Shown piece after piece: positions 16,313 to 25,255 of a stretch of DNA of 64,000 nt. The notes beneath the pieces were generated by a model. The model was given only the letters and a program-made list of their open reading frames with translations, did no database searches and was not told where the DNA came from. The position numbers and the translations under genes are program-made. Source of the stretch: Dinghuibacter silviterrae (GTDB lineage Bacteria; Bacteroidota; Bacteroidia; Chitinophagales; Chitinophagaceae); NCBI RefSeq assembly GCF_004366355.1, contig NZ_SODV01000001.1:3162001-3226000 (forward strand). Reading direction: 5' to 3'. Position 1 is the first letter of the stretch. Each line of letters begins with the position of its first letter.

Positions 16313-18706
16313 ATGTTCAAGACATATTTCCTCACTTCCTGGAGACACTTGCTCAGGAACAAGGGGTATGCGATCATCAACGTCCTGGGGCTTACCCTGG
16401 GGATCGCCTGCTCCATCCTGATTTTTGTGTTGATCCGTTACCACTCCAGCTTTGATACGTTTCACCCGGAAGCGGACAGGATCTATCGTATCATCACCGA
16501 ATTTCACGACGAAGGCGTTACCCGGAACGCCGCCGTGCCCATACCCCTCGGCAAAGCCTTCCGCAACGACTATGTATATGCCGAAAAGGTGGCCCGGGTC
16601 GTGTTTTATCCCAACACCCTGGTGGCCCTGCCCGGGCGGGCACCCTTGCGGAAATTCCAGGAGCAAAACGGGGTGGCTTTTGCGGAGCCGGAGTACTTTG
16701 ACATTTTTAATTTTCCCACCGTCGAAGGAAGCGCCCGCGCGGCCATGTCCGATCCGTATGGAGCCCTGATCACCCAAACGCTGGCGCGCAAATATTTTGG
16801 CAAGGAAGAAGCGGTGGGGCAGCGGCTCCGGTTTAACAACCAGACCGACTATGTCGTCCGCGGGGTGTTGAAGGACCTGCCCGGCAATACCGACCGCCGG
16901 CAGGAGATCTACCTGAGCTGGGCCAGCTATAAGGATTACCAGCCGTACCTGGCGAGCGACAGCAGTTGGGGCGCGGTGTATGGCGGTTCGAACTGCTTTA
17001 TCCGGCTCAAACCCGGGGTGACGCCGGCGCAGGTGGAGGGGGCGTTTCCGGCGCTTAGCCGTAAGTACTACAGCCCCGACGACGCCAGGATTTACCAGTT
17101 CAGGCTCCAGCCGATCCGGGACGTCCACTTCAATACCGACCTGGACGGGACCGCCGACCGCCGGTACCTCTGGGCGGCGGGTTTTATCGGGCTTTTCCTG
17201 ATCGTTACCGCCAGCATCAACTTTATCAACCTGGCCACGGCCCAGGCGCTCATCCGCTCCCGGGAAGTGGGTGTCCGGAAGGTCCTGGGCAGCGAACCCC
17301 TGGACGTGTTCCGGCAGTTTATGCTGGAGACCGGTTTGATCACCTTTGCGGCCCTCCTGCTGGCGGTGGGGCTGGCCTATCTCGGGTTGCCGACCCTCAA
17401 CCGGTTGCTCAAGGTCCATATCGACATGAACCTTTTTGGTTCCTGGACCCTGGGCGCGTACCTGTTGCTGATCCTGGCGGTCGTTGTGCTGCTCGCCGGT
17501 TCGTATCCGGGGTTTGTCCTGGCCCGTTTTCAGCCCATCCCGGCGCTCAAGGGCAAACTCGATCAAAAGCATATCGGCGGTTTTTCCCTGAGACGCGTGC
17601 TGGTTGTTTTCCAGTTTTCCATCTCCCAGCTCCTCATCATCGGTTGTCTTGTCATCGCGCGGCAGATCTGGTATTCCGAACACGCCGACCTGGGTTTTGT
17701 AAAAGACGGCGTGGTGACGGTACCCCTGCCCGTTAGCGACCCCGTCAAGGCGCGGACCCTTCGGGAGCGTTTCCTCGACATCCCGGGGGTGGAAAGGGTG
17801 TCGCTTTGCTTTCAACCGCCGGCGTCCGCCGCAAACAACGCCACCGACATCACGCTCGCGGGCCGGCCCAAACCGGAGAACTGGGCCGTCAGCCAGAAAT
17901 ACGCCGACGACCAGTACGTCCCTCTTTTCGGGCTCAAGCTGGTGGCGGGGCGCAACCTTTTTCCCTCGGACACGGTCGATGGATTTGTGATCAATGTCAC
18001 CACGGTCAACAAGCTCCAGGCCGGCACCCCGGCGGAGCTCATCGGTCACCAGCTCACCGTGGACGGCACCGTTAAGGCGCCGATCGTGGGCGTCGTCAAA
18101 GACTTCAACAGCCTGTCCTTCTACGGGGACATGGCGCCGGTCGTCGTATACACCCATCCCCGGGACTACCGGACCTGCGCCCTCCTCCTGCGCACCGGCC
18201 ACGTCGCGCCCGTCCTGGCCTCCATGGAGCGCATCTGGAACGACACCTACCCGGAGTACGTCTACAGCCACCAGTTCCTGGACGAGCGCATCGCCCGTTT
18301 TTACGAGCTCGACGACATGCTCCTGACCCTGATCGAATTCTTTGCGGGCATCGCCATCTTTATCGGTTGTCTTGGTCTCTACGGCCTCGTCTCCTTTATG
18401 GCCGTACGGAAAACAAAGGAAATCGGCGTCCGCAAGGTCCTTGGCGCCGGCACCCCCCAGATCCTCTGGTTGTTCGGCCGGGAACTTAGCCGCCTGATCG
18501 GGATCGCCTTCCTGCTCGCCGCGCCCACCGGCTGGTGGTTTATGCACCGCTACCTGGAATCCTTCCGGTACCGCATCACCATCGGGTGGAGTGTGTTTGT
18601 CCCCGCGCTGGCCGGGACGCTGGTCATCGCCGCGTTGACCGTGGGGTATCGCTCCTGGAAGGCGTCGTCTGTGAAGCCGGTGGAAAATCTGCGGTCAACC
18701 GAGTAG
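16313..18706 (+). CDS. MacB/FtsX-type ABC transporter permease
   Basis: A 797-residue inner-membrane protein with duplicated MacB_PCD-FtsX architecture: N-terminal membrane helix (GYAIINVLGLTLGIACSILI), a periplasmic domain, a first FtsX block with IRSREVGVRKVLGSEP near residue 318, a second periplasmic domain, and a C-terminal FtsX block with VRKTKEIGVRKVLGAGTPQI near residue 700. Bacteroidota have many such orphan permeases that work with a separate MacB-type ATPase in peptide, lipid or antibiotic export. No ATPase is adjacent. The 3' end overlaps the convergent reductase gene by 12 nt. A TATCTTTA element lies 8 nt before the start. Confidence 0.9.
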   Translation: MFKTYFLTSWRHLLRNKGYAIINVLGLTLGIACSILIFVLIRYHSSFDTFHPEADRIYRIITEFHDEGVTRNAAVPIPLGKAFRNDYVYAEKVARVVFYPNTLVALPGRAPLRKFQEQNGVAFAEPEYFDIFNFPTVEGSARAAMSDPYGALITQTLARKYFGKEEAVGQRLRFNNQTDYVVRGVLKDLPGNTDRRQEIYLSWASYKDYQPYLASDSSWGAVYGGSNCFIRLKPGVTPAQVEGAFPALSRKYYSPDDARIYQFRLQPIRDVHFNTDLDGTADRRYLWAAGFIGLFLIVTASINFINLATAQALIRSREVGVRKVLGSEPLDVFRQFMLETGLITFAALLLAVGLAYLGLPTLNRLLKVHIDMNLFGSWTLGAYLLLILAVVVLLAGSYPGFVLARFQPIPALKGKLDQKHIGGFSLRRVLVVFQFSISQLLIIGCLVIARQIWYSEHADLGFVKDGVVTVPLPVSDPVKARTLRERFLDIPGVERVSLCFQPPASAANNATDITLAGRPKPENWAVSQKYADDQYVPLFGLKLVAGRNLFPSDTVDGFVINVTTVNKLQAGTPAELIGHQLTVDGTVKAPIVGVVKDFNSLSFYGDMAPVVVYTHPRDYRTCALLLRTGHVAPVLASMERIWNDTYPEYVYSHQFLDERIARFYELDDMLLTLIEFFAGIAIFIGCLGLYGLVSFMAVRKTKEIGVRKVLGAGTPQILWLFGRELSRLIGIAFLLAAPTGWWFMHRYLESFRYRITIGWSVFVPALAGTLVIAALTVGYRSWKASSVKPVENLRSTE

Positions 18707-19723
18707 TTCCACGTCCGTCGCCGCATAGCCCGTACACGTCAACACCCAGCCCTCCGCCATGTCTTTGTCCGTGAGCACGTCGTTGATGCTCATCACGACT
18801 TTGCCGCTGGTGCAGCGCGCCGCGCAGGCCGAGCAGCGCCCGCCCCGGCAACTGTAGGGGTAAGGAATGCCCTGGTCCAGGGCCGCCTGCAGGAGGTTGG
18901 TGGGGTAGGTAACGGTAAACTCGTGCACAACGCCTTTCCAGTGAAGCCTTATGGTTCGCGGAGTTGCCTCCACCAACTGCGGAGGGTGGGGGACCGGGTC
19001 CACCGTAAAGTGCTCCTGCCGGAACTGTTCCGGCGCAAACCCCATCAGCCGCAGCGTAAACCGCGCCATCCGCATCAGCGCCTCGGGACCGCAGCAATAA
19101 AAGACCGCGTCTTTCGGGTCGTGCCGCAACAGGCCGCGGACGAGCGTTTCGAGGTTGGCGTTGTTGAGCCGCCGGGGGAGGATGTTGTGGGCGTGGGGGG
19201 AGCTGAGCAGGGAGATACGCGTGAGACGCGGGGCGCTCCCCGCGCCGCGTTCCAGCGCTTCGAGCTCCTGCGCAAAGATCACATCCTCCTCCGAATGGTT
19301 CTGATCAATCAGCCACACATGGCTCTGCGGCTCTTCGCGCAGCGCCTGGCGAATCAGCGGCAGTATGGGGGCGATGCCGCTCCCGGCGGCGATAAAACCG
19401 ATGTCGCGCAGGGCAGCGGCTGCCTCGAACGTAAACCTCCCCGCCGGCGGCAAGGCCGAAATCGTATCCCCCACGCGCAAGCGATCCTGCAAAAAACGGC
19501 TAATCTCCCCATTAGGCTTCCGCTTCACGGTAATCGCGTAAAAAGGATCCCCCGGCGAAGAAGTGAGGGAAAAAGACCTCCGGACCTCCCGCCCATAGTG
19601 ATCCACGAGCAGCGTCAGAAACTGACCGGGCGCATACGGCACAGCGGGCCCCTCCAAAAGGAATGTAACGGTATCGTGGGTTTCGGAACGTCGGCCGGCG
19701 ACACGAAGGAGGATCATCCCCAA
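18695..19723 (-). CDS. Ferredoxin-fused FAD/NAD(P)H oxidoreductase (PaaE/Hcr-like)
   Basis: A 342-residue electron-transfer protein in the order FAD domain (RRSFSLTSSP near residue 48), NAD(P) domain (FIAAGSGIAPILPLI near residue 110; CCGPEALM near residue 210) and C-terminal plant-type 2Fe-2S domain with CRGGRCSACAARC and a fourth cysteine in VLTCTGYA. This layout is that of phenylacetyl-CoA epoxidase reductase PaaE and of hybrid-cluster protein reductases. No oxygenase genes are nearby, so the partner is unknown. It follows the shortened macrodomain gene by 2 nt, last in a possible operon. Confidence 0.88.
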   Translation of the reverse strand: MGMILLRVAGRRSETHDTVTFLLEGPAVPYAPGQFLTLLVDHYGREVRRSFSLTSSPGDPFYAITVKRKPNGEISRFLQDRLRVGDTISALPPAGRFTFEAAAALRDIGFIAAGSGIAPILPLIRQALREEPQSHVWLIDQNHSEEDVIFAQELEALERGAGSAPRLTRISLLSSPHAHNILPRRLNNANLETLVRGLLRHDPKDAVFYCCGPEALMRMARFTLRLMGFAPEQFRQEHFTVDPVPHPPQLVEATPRTIRLHWKGVVHEFTVTYPTNLLQAALDQGIPYPYSCRGGRCSACAARCTSGKVVMSINDVLTDKDMAEGWVLTCTGYAATDVELLG

Positions 19724-19725
19724 AT

Positions 19726-20058
19726 TTACGGGATATTGATCACGCGGTTCTCCCCGCCGAGCATGGCTTTATACAGTTTGTAATTTTCCGTGTCCCAGCA
19801 GGCAAAGATCACCTCCGAAAAGGTGCCCGGGTTTTCGGAAAGGAAGTCGCGGACGGTTTTGAGGGCGACCTCTGCGGCACCAGAGGGGTTGTTCCCAAAG
19901 CTCACGCAGGGGAATGCGATGGAGCGGGCGTTGTCGGATTTGGCCCGCAGCAGGGCCTTGCGATAGGCGGTGGCGGTGTCTTCGGTAAGGTCCAGGGCTT
20001 TGGCATCCACGTTGAGCTGGCGGATGTCCCCCTGTAAGACGACAAGTTGGGTTTGCAT
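19726..20058 (-). CDS. Internally shortened macrodomain protein
   Basis: A 110-residue protein. The beginning, QLVVLQGDIRQLNVDA, is the first strand of a macrodomain, and the second half, ARSIAFPCVSFGNNPSGAAE followed by VALKTVRDFL and VIFACWDTENYKLYKAMLG, is the typical C-terminal half. Between VDA and the later helix the usual NAANxxLxxGGGVDGAI loop and HTVGP strand, about 60 residues, are missing, with no frame break. Ordinary macrodomains have about 170 residues and bind or hydrolyse ADP-ribose through that loop, so this one is unlikely to bind it in the normal way. It lies 4 nt after ogt and 2 nt before the reductase gene. Confidence 0.78.
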   Translation of the reverse strand: MQTQLVVLQGDIRQLNVDAKALDLTEDTATAYRKALLRAKSDNARSIAFPCVSFGNNPSGAAEVALKTVRDFLSENPGTFSEVIFACWDTENYKLYKAMLGGENRVINIP

Positions 20059-20062
20059 GACT

Positions 20063-20548
20063 TTAGAATAATGTTTGGACCCCATGGGCGATTTTGTTCT
20101 CGTGTTCCAGTAACCAGCGTTTCCTCCACAAGCCGCCCCCATAGCCAACCAGGTCATTTCTGGCCCCGATCACACGGTGACAGGGGAGCACGATCGCAAT
20201 CTTGTTTTTCCCGTTGGTCGTTCCCACCGCCCGGACGGCTTTGGGGTCTCCGACCCGTTTAGCCAGATCCATATAGGTGATGGTCCGTCCGTAGGGAATG
20301 CCCATCAGTTCTCCCCAGACCCGTTGCTGAAATTCGGAGCCTTCCTGGTGCACCGGGAGGTCGAATGTCCTCCTGAGCCCCTGGAAGTATTCCATGAGTT
20401 GCTCCTGGCAGTTTTGCAGCAAAGGGTTAAGATGAACCCGCGCGTCCGGCGGCAAGGCATCGAGGTAGTATATCTCACTGATATAGTGCTCGGTGCCACC
20501 GAGGCGCAGGATCCCCACCGGGGAATGATAATAGGCAACGTAGGTCAT
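20063..20548 (-). CDS. ogt: Methylated-DNA--[protein]-cysteine S-methyltransferase
   Basis: A 161-residue suicide repair protein that transfers the alkyl group of O6-alkylguanine to its own cysteine. The active site is IVLPCHRVIG with C123; the DNA-binding helix-turn-helix is GIPYGRTITYMDLAKRVGDPKAVRAVG with the arginine finger, followed by the asparagine hinge TNGKNK. The N-terminal ribonuclease-like domain is short, as in Ogt rather than Ada. It is followed after 4 nt by the shortened macrodomain gene. Confidence 0.93.
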   Translation of the reverse strand: MTYVAYYHSPVGILRLGGTEHYISEIYYLDALPPDARVHLNPLLQNCQEQLMEYFQGLRRTFDLPVHQEGSEFQQRVWGELMGIPYGRTITYMDLAKRVGDPKAVRAVGTTNGKNKIAIVLPCHRVIGARNDLVGYGGGLWRKRWLLEHENKIAHGVQTLF

Positions 20549-20578
20549 TGGACTCGATAAAATCGCAATAGTTTAATA

Positions 20579-20597
20579 CGCGCCCCGAAGGGGCGCG
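20579..20597 (-). terminator. GC-rich hairpin after csaA
   Basis: Perfect 8-bp stem CGCGCCCC/GGGGCGCG with a GAA loop, directly after the csaA stop on the minus strand. No run of T follows, so it may only slow or partly terminate transcription before ogt. Confidence 0.45.
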
Positions 20598-20602
20598 GGG
20601 GT

Positions 20603-20938
20603 TTAACCGATTTTGCACCCATTCTCCATCGCCCGGTCCGGCTGCAAGAGGACCACCTGCCCACCGGTGTCGTATACCCCCAGGACCAGGCATTCGCTCA
20701 TAAAGCCCGCGATCCGTTTGGGGGGCAGGTTGACCAGCCCGATGACCTGGCGCCCCACCAGGTCGTCGGGGGCATAATAGGCGGTGATCTGTGCGCTGGA
20801 CCGTTTGACGCCCAACGGGCCAAAATCCACTTCGAGCTGGTAGGCCGGTTTGCGTGCTTCGGGGAAGACGCGCGCCGCGGTCACGGTACCGACCCGGATG
20901 TCCAGTTTTTCAAATTCGGCTGGCAGAATTGTTTCCAT
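20603..20938 (-). CDS. csaA: CsaA-like tRNA-binding domain protein
   Basis: A 111-residue OB-fold protein with the EMAP-II/CsaA signature: FEKLDIRVGTVTAARVFPEA near the N-terminus, then YQLEVDFGPLGVKRSSAQIT, GRQVIGLVNLPPKRIAGFMS and SECLVLG. CsaA binds tRNA and has been linked with chaperone-like export activity. The start at 20938 is the conserved short N-terminus, 27 nt from the divergent osmC-like gene. Length matches the family. Confidence 0.9.
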   Translation of the reverse strand: METILPAEFEKLDIRVGTVTAARVFPEARKPAYQLEVDFGPLGVKRSSAQITAYYAPDDLVGRQVIGLVNLPPKRIAGFMSECLVLGVYDTGGQVVLLQPDRAMENGCKIG

Positions 20939-20945
20939 ATCTTTG
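20938..20945 (+). promoter_or_regulatory. -7 promoter element before the OsmC gene
   Basis: Perfect TAnnTTTG (TATCTTTG), 20 nt before the ATG at 20966; it overlaps the first base of the divergent csaA gene. Confidence 0.5.
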
Positions 20946-20965
20946 AACAAATAACAATAGCACTT

Positions 20966-21376
20966 ATGACACGCACAGCTACCGCCGTATGGCTTGGTTC
21001 CGGCAAGGACGGCAAGGGCACGCTCGATACGCAAAGCGGCACCCTGCACCAAACGCAGTTTTCTTACAAATCCCGCTTTGAAGATGGTGTCGGGACCAAT
21101 CCCGAAGAGCTGGTGGCCGCCGCCCACTCGGGTTGCTTCACCATGAAGCTCAGCTTCGTCATCGGGTCCATGGGCCTCACGCCCGAGTCCCTGGAGACGT
21201 CTGCCGCGGTAACCCTCGACAACGGGACCATCACTTCTTCCCGCCTCGTCCTGAAGGCCAAGGTGCCCGGGATGACCAAGGAACAATTCGACACGGCGGT
21301 GAAGGACGCCAAGGAGAATTGCCCCATCTCAAAGTTACTGAATACCGAGATCACCCTGGATGCAACCTTGTACTAG
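20966..21376 (+). CDS. osmC: OsmC family peroxiredoxin
   Basis: A 136-residue OsmC-type hydroperoxide reductase, which reduces organic peroxides with a pair of cysteines and forms a dimer in the cytosol. C57 is in AAAHSGCFTM and C119 in AKENCPISK, the expected positions. N-terminal TATAVWLGSGKDGKGTLDT matches the OsmC subfamily rather than Ohr. It is followed by a strong bidirectional terminator. Confidence 0.92.
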   Translation: MTRTATAVWLGSGKDGKGTLDTQSGTLHQTQFSYKSRFEDGVGTNPEELVAAAHSGCFTMKLSFVIGSMGLTPESLETSAAVTLDNGTITSSRLVLKAKVPGMTKEQFDTAVKDAKENCPISKLLNTEITLDATLY

Positions 21377-21390
21377 CCGCCAGCGGGCAT

Positions 21391-21424
21391 AAAAAAAGGG
21401 GCTAGTCGACTAGCCCCTTTTTTT
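21391..21424. terminator. Bidirectional intrinsic terminator
   Basis: Perfect 34-bp palindrome: A7, GGGGCTAGTC, GACTAGCCCC, T7. It lies between the convergent osmC (+) and dps (-) genes and ends both, with T-runs on each strand. Confidence 0.92.
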
Positions 21425-21425
21425 T

Positions 21426-21938
21426 TTAGCCCAGATAAGCTCGTAGGAACCACGCCCATTTCTCGTGTTCCTTCATCACCCCGATCAGGAAGTCATTCGA
21501 CCCGGCGTCCCGATATTTGTCCGCTATTTCGTCCACGTGTTCGCGGATAAAACGGGTGATCGTCTCATGGTCGTCGAGCAGGTTCTTTTGTTGCTCGCGG
21601 GGATCTTTTGTGTATTCCCCTTCTTCGAGGTGGGATAATTCGATAAAGTCCTTCAAACGGCCTTCGGCAAAGTGTCCGATTTTACGGACGCGTTCGGCCA
21701 CGTCGTCGATCTGGTCGGCGATGGCTTCGTACATGCTTTCATAGAACTTGTGCAGTTCCATAAAGCTGGGGCCTTCCACGTTCCAATGGTAGTTCCGGAT
21801 CTTGGCGTAGAGAACCTGTTCGTCCGACAGGAGCGTGTTCAGGATCAGGGCGACCGCTTCGGAATTTTTGGGAAGGATGCCTGTGTTGGCAGACACAGTG
21901 GGGTGGTGCTTTTCCACAACGGAGGTGTTGGTGCTCAT
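21426..21938 (-). CDS. dps: Dps family ferritin-like protein
   Basis: A 170-residue DNA-binding/iron-storing protein from starved cells. The ferroxidase ligands H51, H63, D78 and E82 (in NYHWNVEGPSFMELHKF and QIDDVAERV) keep the exact spacing of characterised Dps proteins. The start at 21938 gives the usual short flexible N-terminus (MSTNTSVVEKHHPT). It oxidises Fe2+ with peroxide and protects DNA; with OsmC opposite it this is a small oxidative-stress region. It begins 14 nt after the transglutaminase-like gene on the same strand. Confidence 0.93.
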   Translation of the reverse strand: MSTNTSVVEKHHPTVSANTGILPKNSEAVALILNTLLSDEQVLYAKIRNYHWNVEGPSFMELHKFYESMYEAIADQIDDVAERVRKIGHFAEGRLKDFIELSHLEEGEYTKDPREQQKNLLDDHETITRFIREHVDEIADKYRDAGSNDFLIGVMKEHEKWAWFLRAYLG

Positions 21939-21952
21939 ATAAAATTGCAATT

Positions 21953-22819
21953 TTAGTCTCCGAGGAGCTGCGACAATTGCGCCAGCTCGGCTTGCTTGTA
22001 AGGCTGGCTCCCAAAACACTTGGAGAGCTCTTCGGTCAGCAATTGAATCGTACGCTTGGGCGTGAGGGGTTTGTAATACGTGGGTATGGGGGGGACGGAA
22101 ATGCGTTTGAAGTAGGTTTCCACGTCCTTGTGCGTAAATACCTGACCCGTCATGGGGTCAAGGAAAAACTGGATCTTATGGGCCGGGTTCCCGCCCGCGT
22201 GCAGGACGTCGTAGTTGGGGTCGAAATACCCCAGGATAAACTGCCGGGGAATATTCACCGGGAGGACGTTGATGTCCAATAACTGGCAAAGGGCGGCGTA
22301 GAGGATACCCGTGGAAATCGCGTTGCCTTTCTTCGATTCGATGACCTTGTGGAGAAAGAACTCGTCCGGGTTCGTGTAGGCGACCTCGGTACCCTTTAGC
22401 TTATAATAGTTGTAGAGAATACCGTTAATGATGTTGACTTGTTCAAGCGGCGTCAGGTAGTTGTTCAACTCCAGCCAGATGTTCCGGCGCATCCGTTCCA
22501 GCTCCTGGGTGATCCCGTTAAAAGACACCTCGGGGTACTGGTAGCGGTCGATCAGCAACGCTCCTTGTAATAGCTCAGGGTTTTCGAGCTTGCCCCAATC
22601 CGAGAGGTTTGTTTTCAGGTCCCGGTAGTGCAGGCTATGGATGAGGAGCTCTATCCGTTCCTGGGTCGTTTCATCCGGGGTGTTCTCCCAAAGATTCTCC
22701 AGGTTGGGGATGATGCCTTTTCCATAGGACACAATCCGCTCGCTTACCGTCGAGAACACTTCTTCATCCGGATCGTCTATGAGGTGCAACAGGGCGTTTA
22801 TTTCTTTTGTCTCTCTCAT
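21953..22819 (-). CDS. Transglutaminase-like (SirB1/Transglut_core2) protein
   Basis: A 288-residue cytosolic protein. The N-terminal ~90 residues are helical (MRETKEINALLHLIDDPDEE) like the HEAT-type start of this group. The central block KGNAISTGILYAALCQLLDI with NIPRQFILGY matches the SirB1/transglutaminase-like core 2 fold. The catalytic cysteine of true transglutaminases is not evident at the expected position. The role is unknown; homologs are widely conserved in Bacteroidota. Confidence 0.8.
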   Translation of the reverse strand: MRETKEINALLHLIDDPDEEVFSTVSERIVSYGKGIIPNLENLWENTPDETTQERIELLIHSLHYRDLKTNLSDWGKLENPELLQGALLIDRYQYPEVSFNGITQELERMRRNIWLELNNYLTPLEQVNIINGILYNYYKLKGTEVAYTNPDEFFLHKVIESKKGNAISTGILYAALCQLLDINVLPVNIPRQFILGYFDPNYDVLHAGGNPAHKIQFFLDPMTGQVFTHKDVETYFKRISVPPIPTYYKPLTPKRTIQLLTEELSKCFGSQPYKQAELAQLSQLLGD

Positions 22820-22876
22820 GTAATCCTAAATTAGCAAAAGCTATTTAATTTTTGTCCAAACCTATGGTTAATGTGC

Positions 22877-22902
22877 AAAAAAAAGACCCCTTTGAAGGGG
22901 TC
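22877..22902 (-). terminator. Intrinsic terminator of topA
   Basis: Stem GACCCCTT/AAGGGGTC (22885-22902) followed on the minus strand by eight T residues; it overlaps the topA stop codon. Confidence 0.88.
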
Positions 22903-25255
22903 ATGCTTTTTTCTTTTTGGGAGCCGACTTGGCGGCTTTTTTCGGCGGGTTGGCCTTGGCCTCTTCTACAAAGGCCTTCACTTCCTCGATGGTCAGGTCT
23001 GCCGCGCGCTCCTGTGCCTCCTTCGGCAAGCGGAAATTACGTAAGCCGATTTTAATATACGGACCGTAAGGACCGCGGAGCAACTGGATCTTTTCCTTCT
23101 CGAACACCTTGATCGTCCGCTCCTGTTTGGCCTGGCGTTTTTCGGTGATCAGCGGAATCATTTCTTCCAGCGTCACGCTATACGGATCCAGTTCCTTACC
23201 CAGGGAGTAGAAAAGTTTATCGTGCGCCACGTACGGCCCGAAGCGGCCGATATTCACCACCACGTCCGTATCCTCGAACTGGCCCAGGTTGCGGGGCAGC
23301 CGGAACAAGTCCATGGCTTCGTCGTAGCTGATGGTTTCGATGCTTTGCGTGTTCTTTAACTTGGCAAAACGCGGCTTTTCCTCGTCACTCACATCCCCGA
23401 TCTGGACCATGGGACCAAAACGCCCCATCCGCGCCACGACCTTTTTCCCCGACACAGGATCCAGCCCCAGCTCGCGTTCACCCTTGATGCGTTCGGCGTT
23501 TTCGAGGGTGTTTTCCACGTCCTTATGAAAAGGGTTGTAAAACTCATCGATCATTTTGGTCCACTTCTGCTGACCGCCCGCGACCTCGTCAAACTCTCCT
23601 TCGATCTTGGCGGTAAACCCATAGTCCATGATCTCGGTAAAGTGCTGGTTGAGGAAATCCGTCACCACCAGCCCGAGGTCGGTGGGGAAAAGTTTCGCCT
23701 TTTCCGCGCCCGTATTTTCCTGATGGGTCTCGCTCGAAATCTTGTCTTTGGCCAGCAACAGAACGCGGTAATCGCGTTTGACGCCTTCCTTGTCCCTGCG
23801 CTCCACATATCCCCGTTTTTGAACCGTGGAAATCGTCGGTGCGTAGGTAGACGGCCGGCCGATCCCCAGCTCTTCCAGCTTTTTGACAAGGCTGGCTTCC
23901 GTATACCGGGGCGAGGGGCGGCTAAACCGCTCGGTAGCTTTCATCTCCTTAAAGGCCGGTTCCTGGCCGACGACCAACGGCGGCAGCATGCCTTCGGCAT
24001 CGTCTTCCTCGGTGATGTCTTCCTCGTCCCGGTCTTCCATATAGACTTTAAGGAAGCCTTCGAACTTCAGCACTTCACCCTGCGCCGTCAGCGTTTCCTT
24101 GTTGGTCGAAATATCGATCTTGGCGATCGTCTTTTCGAGCTCCGCGTCCGCCATCTGCGACGCCATGGTCCGCTTCCAGATCAACTCATACAAACGGCGG
24201 GTATCGCTGTCGTCCACGCTCGTCTCGTCCATATAGGTCGGCCGGATGGCTTCGTGCGCTTCCTGGGCCGATTCGTTTTTGTTCTTATACTTACGGACCT
24301 GTATAAACCGGTTTCCGTATCCCTTTTCGATCGCCTTTTTTATATCCTCCATGGCGGTTTCTGACAGGTTGACGCTGTCCGTACGCATGTAGGTGATTTT
24401 CCCGCTTTCGTACAGCTTTTGCGCCAGCAACATCGTTTTACTCACGGAGTAGCCCAGCTTCCGGCTCGCCTCCTGCTGGAGGGTGGACGTGGTAAACGGC
24501 GCCGAGGGCGTTTTCTTCGTCGGTTTGACCTGGATGTCCTTCACAGTATACGTCGCGCCGATACAGCTCTTTAAAAAGGCCTCCGCGTCCTGCGCCTGTT
24601 TGTACTTGCCGCCCTCCGCCTTAAACGTGACCGGGCGTTTGGCCGTGTCATGGGCGCTAAACCAGGCCTCCAGCTTAAACGTGCTTTCCGCCTTAAAGGC
24701 GTTGATTTCCCGCTCGCGTTCCGCGATCAGCCGTACCGCCACGCTCTGCACCCGCCCCGCCGACAGCGAATTGCGCATGCTCATCTTCCGCCAAAGTACC
24801 GGCGACAGCTCAAAACCCACGATCCGGTCCAACACCCGCCTTGCCTGTTGGGCATTCACCAGGTTCATGTCCAGCAGCCGCGGCGTACGCACCGCCGCCT
24901 CGATGGCCGGTTTTGTAATTTCGTGAAAAACAATACGTTTCGTCGTTTTCGGGTCCAGACCCAAGACCTCGCACAAGTGCCAGCTGATCGCCTCCCCCTC
25001 ACGGTCCTCATCCGTTGCGAGCCACACTTCGTCCGATTTTTTGGCGGTGCTCTTCAGCTCCTTGACGACCTTTTCCTTGTCCTCAGGGATGATATAACGA
25101 GGGGAATAATTATTCTTAAGGTCTATCCCCATGTCGTCCTTTTCCAGGTCCCGGATGTGTCCGTAGCAGCTTTTGACCTCAAAATCGCTTCCCAGGATCT
25201 TTTCAATCGTCTTAGCCTTAGCCGGAGACTCCACTATTAACAGGTTCTTTGCCAT
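22901..25255 (-). CDS. topA: DNA topoisomerase I
   Basis: A 784-residue type IA topoisomerase that relaxes negative supercoils. The Toprim domain is at 3-125 (LLIVESPAKAKTIEKIL; acidic triad TDEDREGE at 81-88). The catalytic tyrosine Y289 is in GKITYMRTDS. Then follow domains II-III (EAHEAIRPT; LGIGRPSTYAPTI) and C-terminal repeats of the form GRFGPMVQIG/GRFGPYV/GPYGPYIKIG that lack zinc-binding cysteines. The tail is lysine-rich (KKAAKSAPKKKKA). Its start overlaps the end of the upstream small secreted-protein gene by 19 nt. Confidence 0.95.
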   Translation of the reverse strand: MAKNLLIVESPAKAKTIEKILGSDFEVKSCYGHIRDLEKDDMGIDLKNNYSPRYIIPEDKEKVVKELKSTAKKSDEVWLATDEDREGEAISWHLCEVLGLDPKTTKRIVFHEITKPAIEAAVRTPRLLDMNLVNAQQARRVLDRIVGFELSPVLWRKMSMRNSLSAGRVQSVAVRLIAEREREINAFKAESTFKLEAWFSAHDTAKRPVTFKAEGGKYKQAQDAEAFLKSCIGATYTVKDIQVKPTKKTPSAPFTTSTLQQEASRKLGYSVSKTMLLAQKLYESGKITYMRTDSVNLSETAMEDIKKAIEKGYGNRFIQVRKYKNKNESAQEAHEAIRPTYMDETSVDDSDTRRLYELIWKRTMASQMADAELEKTIAKIDISTNKETLTAQGEVLKFEGFLKVYMEDRDEEDITEEDDAEGMLPPLVVGQEPAFKEMKATERFSRPSPRYTEASLVKKLEELGIGRPSTYAPTISTVQKRGYVERRDKEGVKRDYRVLLLAKDKISSETHQENTGAEKAKLFPTDLGLVVTDFLNQHFTEIMDYGFTAKIEGEFDEVAGGQQKWTKMIDEFYNPFHKDVENTLENAERIKGERELGLDPVSGKKVVARMGRFGPMVQIGDVSDEEKPRFAKLKNTQSIETISYDEAMDLFRLPRNLGQFEDTDVVVNIGRFGPYVAHDKLFYSLGKELDPYSVTLEEMIPLITEKRQAKQERTIKVFEKEKIQLLRGPYGPYIKIGLRNFRLPKEAQERAADLTIEEVKAFVEEAKANPPKKAAKSAPKKKKA

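Noticed and set aside
16226-18547. A 773-codon open frame antisense to the ABC permease
   Set aside because: The plus-strand frame has clear MacB/FtsX motifs; the antisense translation is low-complexity, charged sequence without any family marks.
22852-23055. Short plus-strand open frame at the topA end
   Set aside because: It is antisense to the Lys-rich end of topA and contains the topA terminator; no coding signal.
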